Notes under the pieces: generated by a model
Seen by the model: the letters and a program-made list of their open reading frames with translations, nothing else
Databases searched by the model: none
Told to the model about the DNA's origin: nothing
Shown: one piece after another, positions 7,307-10,135 of the stretch
How positions within the stretch are numbered: the stretch's first letter is position 1
Layout: each line of letters starts with the position of its first letter
Program-made: the position numbers and the translations under genes
DNA from: Verrucomicrobiota bacterium
GTDB taxonomy: Bacteria; Verrucomicrobiota; Verrucomicrobiia; Chthoniobacterales; UBA10450
Length of the DNA stretch: 10,135 nt
Direction: 5' to 3'
NCBI GenBank assembly: GCA_003219355.1
Contig: QHOQ01000110.1
Coordinates: 1 to 10,135 of the forward strand

Positions 7307-8920
7307 TTGGAGAATGCGATGGACTTCGGCGATGGCTTCGGGATTGAGCGGTGATCCGTGACCTGACGGAACAATGCGTTCGCTTTTGGCCCCATCGAGG
7401 TGGCTGCTCCAATAAGCGACGACGCCGTCGCTGCTGTTCGGAGTATCCCCACGACCGCGGTCGCCGATGATGGAATGATAGGGAATTGTTTTCGTCATCG
7501 GGATCTTATTGATTGCGACAACGAAACGGTTGTTCGGGGCCAGGGTGTCCACGCTGTTAGGAAGACGCTTTAACTTCAGCGCCGCCGGATCGGCAGTGAG
7601 ATTTTCACGCACGGTCTGGCCGATTGTGATCAGTTTCGATGGCGTTTTCACAATCATCGAGCCGATGCGGCCAATCCAATTGCTGGCAAGGTCCGAGCCG
7701 CGATGCGGCGTGGACATAAAGACAACGCGCCCAATATCGCGCCTGTGCTCGAAGATGAGAACCTCCTCGAGCAGGTGTTTGCTCTTGGCGTCAATGGGGG
7801 TTTGGGCCGGAGGATGTCCGAAAGCTTCGAGCCAGAGAGTCGTGCCGGCATCGGTAAGCAAAGTGTGGGTGATGGATCCGCCCATGCTATGAGCCACTAC
7901 CACCATCGGTTTGCGTAGCGGATATTTTTTCTCAATCGCGTCGAGCTCCTGCCGCAGGATAGCCGCCGAGTACGGATAGGGATAACCGCTGGGATAGCTG
8001 TAGAACCAAATTTGGTAATTGCGCCGGAAATCCACATCGCCCCGAAGATCATTCAACATTGGCACCCACGTCACCGGCGTGTCCATGAGGCCATGGATGA
8101 AAAGAACGACCGTTTTGTTTGGATTGTAAGGCTCAAATCGGATGACCCGGGCGGTGGCGGCGTATTCCTGCGGCCGGAGGAGACGGGCGAGTCCCAGCTT
8201 CTGGGGCTTCTCCCGGGCAAGCTGGAGGGCATATGCTGCCGTGAAGTTTGCCGCAAGGGGATAGCTGTGTCCGTCCACGTGCACCGTCTCCGTGGCCAGG
8301 GGATCGTTGATGGAGATGACGCAGCGCGAACCTTCGAACTGCGCTGTCGCGGTAACGCTATAATAAATATGTGGCGCACAGAACAACGCACTGGCTTGTT
8401 GCGCGGTGAGGGTTCGCTTCGCCACGAGTGGTGCGCCGATTCCGTCTTTCTTCACGTGATCCTTCACATAGGTGCCTTTGAAATCGAGCTCATCGGCCGG
8501 AATCAAGTCGTAGAGTGCCAGGTTCCACTCCGGGCGTGGATCGCGTTTCCATGTGAGAGTAAATTCGCCGTTCGCGCCGACTCGCATTGGGTGAGTCCAC
8601 GGATCCAATTTCGCGTTGCGGACGACCGAGAAGATCCGCGCGACCGCGAAGTTGTAATCACGCCGTGCTTCTGCGTTCGCCGGATTACGGTCGAGCTGGC
8701 GTAAGGAGTCTCGAGCGGCCGCTACGAACGCGCCGAGGGCGACGACTGGCTGCTTCTTTTCTTCGACCAGTGCACGATCGATTGTTTGCGTTGCGACCCG
8801 ATCCGCGCCTGAGCCGGGCGCCAACGGGGCGGGGCGTTTTTCCGACACGACGGCGATTTGCGCGCAGCCGGCCACTACAAACGCGACGACTGATGCAGCT
8901 ATAAGGCGATAAGTTTTCAT
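7286..8920 (-). CDS. Lipoprotein alpha/beta hydrolase (esterase/lipase-like)
   Basis: The 544-aa product starts with a lipoprotein signal peptide (MKTYRLIAASVVAFVVAGC) with lipobox VAGC and lipid-acceptor Cys19. Residues about 40-260 form an N-terminal region without a recognised motif. The hydrolase fold begins at about 270: VVLFIHGLMD supplies the oxyanion-hole HG (276-277), VVAHSMGGS the nucleophile elbow with Ser345, SSDGVVAYWSSHLDG (496-510) a likely acid Asp498, and VPSGHGSPL the catalytic His521. The set is complete, so the enzyme is probably an active serine hydrolase. The substrate is unknown; envelope lipids or esters are plausible given the anchor. The frame stays open upstream to 9100, but that part overlaps the previous gene and is Ser/Pro-rich noise; the ATG at 8920 gives the signal peptide. 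It lies 13 nt after the previous stop, with CCTCCTCC rather than a ribosome site before it, suggesting translational coupling. Confidence 0.9.
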   Translation of the reverse strand: MKTYRLIAASVVAFVVAGCAQIAVVSEKRPAPLAPGSGADRVATQTIDRALVEEKKQPVVALGAFVAAARDSLRQLDRNPANAEARRDYNFAVARIFSVVRNAKLDPWTHPMRVGANGEFTLTWKRDPRPEWNLALYDLIPADELDFKGTYVKDHVKKDGIGAPLVAKRTLTAQQASALFCAPHIYYSVTATAQFEGSRCVISINDPLATETVHVDGHSYPLAANFTAAYALQLAREKPQKLGLARLLRPQEYAATARVIRFEPYNPNKTVVLFIHGLMDTPVTWVPMLNDLRGDVDFRRNYQIWFYSYPSGYPYPYSAAILRQELDAIEKKYPLRKPMVVVAHSMGGSITHTLLTDAGTTLWLEAFGHPPAQTPIDAKSKHLLEEVLIFEHRRDIGRVVFMSTPHRGSDLASNWIGRIGSMIVKTPSKLITIGQTVRENLTADPAALKLKRLPNSVDTLAPNNRFVVAINKIPMTKTIPYHSIIGDRGRGDTPNSSDGVVAYWSSHLDGAKSERIVPSGHGSPLNPEAIAEVHRILQLNSKSN

Positions 8921-8933
8921 AATAGGAGGAGGT

Positions 8934-9578
8934 TTAAGCGACGGGGAGGATGAAGATCCGGGCGACGGCGAAGAGAAAAGCTGCGACGGCGAAAAAGAAA
9001 CTGCCCTGTCGCACGTGTCGCTGGTCGAACTTTGCGGAGGTGCCGGCGAAAAACAGAACGGCCGCGAGCAACACGGTGTTACTAAGATATTCCGCCGCAA
9101 CGTGACCGGTCTTACCGGTCCGTTTGGCCTCGGCGTCGTTTCGCCCGGCGTCAGCGGTCGCTAGGCGGGCGTCCTCGACGAAACGTGCTTCATAAAGCTT
9201 CGGGACAAAGGGATGTGGGTCTGCGTTTGGATTTTCGAAGGGCTTTTCCGCTAACCAGGCATCGAAGGCTTTGCGCAGTTCGGGTCCGAAACGGTCCGAG
9301 TAAAAGTGGGCCAGCTTTTCGTTCCCGGCCATGTGCGCATCGACGAAATCCATAAACATTTTCACCTGGACGCCGATCACCTGATTACCCTCCAAATGCA
9401 ACAGCGCGGCTTTTTGATTAAGCCGGCCCGCTTGGGCAGCAAATCCGCCGCTCTGCCCGTTCCATTTCGAGGATTGATACGAACACCAGGCCGTGCTGAG
9501 CGTGGTCAGGGCCATGAGAATCGCAGACGCAGGTTCAAACCAACGCCGCCTGGCTTCGCTCGGGTTCGGATCAGCCAT
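8934..9578 (-). CDS. Uncharacterised 214-aa membrane protein with three predicted helices
   Basis: I do not recognise a named family with confidence. The product has a short basic N-terminus (SEARRRWFEP), a hydrophobic helix at about 16-35 (ASAILMALTTLSTAWCSYQ), a soluble helical middle (about 36-160) and two C-terminal helices (about 165-181 and 193-213). The ATAWCSYQSSKWNGQ-type boundary after helix 1, the AAQAGRLNQKAALL stretch and the EKPFENPNADPHPF segment recall hypothetical membrane proteins seen in soil bacteria, but that is memory only. Topology would put the middle region on one side of the membrane. The gene lies 13 nt before the lipoprotein hydrolase, so the two products may work together or be made in fixed ratio. 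ATG at 9578 follows CTCCGTCAA and has no Shine-Dalgarno motif. Confidence 0.8.
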   Translation of the reverse strand: MADPNPSEARRRWFEPASAILMALTTLSTAWCSYQSSKWNGQSGGFAAQAGRLNQKAALLHLEGNQVIGVQVKMFMDFVDAHMAGNEKLAHFYSDRFGPELRKAFDAWLAEKPFENPNADPHPFVPKLYEARFVEDARLATADAGRNDAEAKRTGKTGHVAAEYLSNTVLLAAVLFFAGTSAKFDQRHVRQGSFFFAVAAFLFAVARIFILPVA

Positions 9579-9587
9579 TTGACGGAG

Positions 9588-9671
9588 TCATTTGAAAACG
9601 TAGGTGCAGCCAGCAGTCACGGTATAATCATCCGAGCTTTTGGCGAGCGGCAGTTCGCAACGCGCCACCAT
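9588..9671 (-). pseudogene. Short ORF or relic resembling the end of an outer-membrane barrel
   Basis: A 27-codon frame runs from ATG (9671) to TGA (9588), and its product ends SSDDYTVTAGCTYVFK. That ending, an alternating strand closing with an aromatic residue plus Lys, resembles the last strand of outer-membrane barrels. GAGGAG lies nine bases upstream of the ATG, which is the best Shine-Dalgarno match in the window. The frame continues open upstream to about 9800 but there runs antiphase through the Gly/Arg repeat gene and looks like a composition artefact. It stops 9 nt before the ATG of the 214-aa gene. It could be a degenerate barrel gene end, a leader peptide, or chance. Confidence 0.25.
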
Positions 9672-9736
9672 GAGGACTTTCTCCTCTGATTCTAACTCGC
9701 GCGAATCGATAATAGCACCACCTGATTTAAAGTGCC

Positions 9737-10135
9737 TTAACGACGACGCCCGCCACCGCCTCCGCCATAGCGACCGCCACCGCCTCCGCGTCCGCCCCAA
9801 CCGCCTTCCCTTTCACCACGGGAAGCTTGCTGGAAGCGCTGGCTTTCCGATGCGCCGCGCTGCCGGTTCTGGGCCTCGCGTTGCATGCTTTGCATTTCAG
9901 AAGACGAACCTCCGCCGGATCGATTGTAGCTACTTTCACCGGAGCGATTGTAGCTGCCTCCGCCGGAGCGGTTGTAGCTGCTCGACGCTGACGATCGTTG
10001 TTGGGAACTTTCCGTTGACGACCGTGCCTGGGAACTTTGCGTTGACGACCGTTGCTGGGAACCTTCCGCCTGCTGCCAGTTTGGCTTTGCGCTACTCATG
10101 GAATTCCAGCTTCCGTTGTCGTACTTCTGCCAGCC
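9737..10135 (-). CDS. Ser/Gly/Arg-rich low-complexity protein, C-terminal part only
   Basis: Only the last 132 residues are in the window; the frame is open to the edge, so an internal ATG at 10099 should not be taken as the start. The visible part begins GWQKYDNGSWNSMSSAKPNW, a Trp/Tyr/Asn-Gly/Trp pattern that suggests short aromatic repeats in the missing part. Three 9-residue units (SQQRSSTQS-like) and three 8-residue units (YNRSGGGS-like) follow. Next come a Gln/Arg-rich stretch with Met and Glu (MQSMQREAQNRQRG) and a Gly/Arg tail (GGRGGGGGRYGGGGGGRRR). This end is almost certainly disordered. Related architectures occur in exported or surface proteins of soil bacteria, but export cannot be judged without the N-terminus. 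No function is assigned. Confidence 0.75.
   Translation of the reverse strand, partial: GWQKYDNGSWNSMSSAKPNWQQAEGSQQRSSTQSSQARSSTESSQQRSSASSSYNRSGGGSYNRSGESSYNRSGGGSSSEMQSMQREAQNRQRGASESQRFQQASRGEREGGWGGRGGGGGRYGGGGGGRRR
9905..9976 (-). repeat. Three 24-bp tandem units coding YNRSGGGS
   Basis: On the minus strand three consecutive 24-bp units encode YNRSGGGS, YNRSGESS and YNRSGGGS. TAC-AA(C/T)-CG(C/A)-TCC is kept in each, with changes mostly at third positions or in the Gly/Glu codons. This is an in-frame tandem repeat inside the low-complexity gene and may vary in copy number. Confidence 0.85.
9980..10060 (-). repeat. Three 27-bp tandem units coding SQQRSSTQS-like peptides
   Basis: Three consecutive 27-bp units on the minus strand encode SQQRSSTQS, SQARSSTES and SQQRSSASS. 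The first two differ at only 3 of 27 bases; the third is more diverged. One Ser codon (9977-9979) separates this array from the 24-bp array. Keeping a multiple of three preserves the frame. Confidence 0.85.

Noticed and set aside
7222..7452. Minus-strand 76-codon ORF crossing the hydrolase end
   Set aside because: Mostly out of frame within the hydrolase gene, with no conserved-looking segment; the last 15 codons alone are too short to support.
8012..8704. Plus-strand 230-codon ORF antisense to the lipoprotein hydrolase
   Set aside because: It lies wholly inside a gene with a complete catalytic set and shows no recognisable motif. Long antisense frames are common opposite GC-rich genes.
8921..9100. 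60-residue upstream extension of the lipoprotein hydrolase
   Set aside because: It overlaps the 214-aa gene in another frame, is Ser/Pro-rich noise, and would bury the lipoprotein signal peptide that starts at the ATG at 8920.

Overview
The window is a bacterial chromosome segment in which every supported gene lies on the minus strand, so transcription runs from high to low coordinates. No rRNA, tRNA, CRISPR array, transposase or phage gene is visible. Base composition looks moderately GC-rich. The mix of multi-PAS sensor kinases, DUF4239 and DUF4105 membrane proteins and Gly/Ser-rich secreted proteins fits a free-living soil Gram-negative. Verrucomicrobiota is my first guess, with Acidobacteriota or Alphaproteobacteria possible, but no marker gene settles this. 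Almost no start codon has a recognisable Shine-Dalgarno sequence.

Layout in transcription order. (1) 10135-9737: the C-terminal end of a Ser/Gly/Arg-rich low-complexity protein with tandem repeats; its beginning is outside the window. (2) 9671-9588: a doubtful 27-codon ORF whose end resembles the last strand of an outer-membrane barrel. (3) 9578-8934: a 214-aa membrane protein of unknown function, followed after 13 nt by (4) 8920-7286, a 544-aa lipoprotein alpha/beta hydrolase with a visible Ser-Asp-His set. (5) 7171-6152: a DUF4105 (Lnb-type) membrane protein with a probable catalytic Cys. (6) 6155-6027: a previously hidden 42-codon ORF that fills the gap exactly, joined by an ATGA overlap on one side and a TGA|ATG junction on the other to (7) 6026-5271, a DUF4239 bestrophin-like membrane protein. 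(8) 5157-4360: an exported, beta-strand-rich protein, probably an outer-membrane barrel. (9) 4095-1282: a MASE1-PAS-PAS-PAS-HisKA-HATPase sensor kinase. (10) 1234-1: the N-terminal 411 residues of a second sensor (seven membrane segments plus PAS domains), cut by the window edge.

Genes 1-8 are mostly cell-envelope proteins: exported, lipid-anchored, membrane or outer membrane. Genes 9-10 are a tandem sensor pair that probably forms its own transcription unit. It is driven by a near-consensus sigma70-type promoter (TTGACC, 18 bp, TATAAT) whose expected start site falls on the kinase ATG, so the mRNA is predicted to be leaderless. The two sensors share PAS modules in swapped order, and an 83-bp stretch is 84% identical between them. 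No response regulator is seen; it may lie beyond coordinate 1. I found no clear defence or mobile system. The most notable signals are the leaderless kinase promoter, the coupled 42-codon ORF, and the PAS module duplication.
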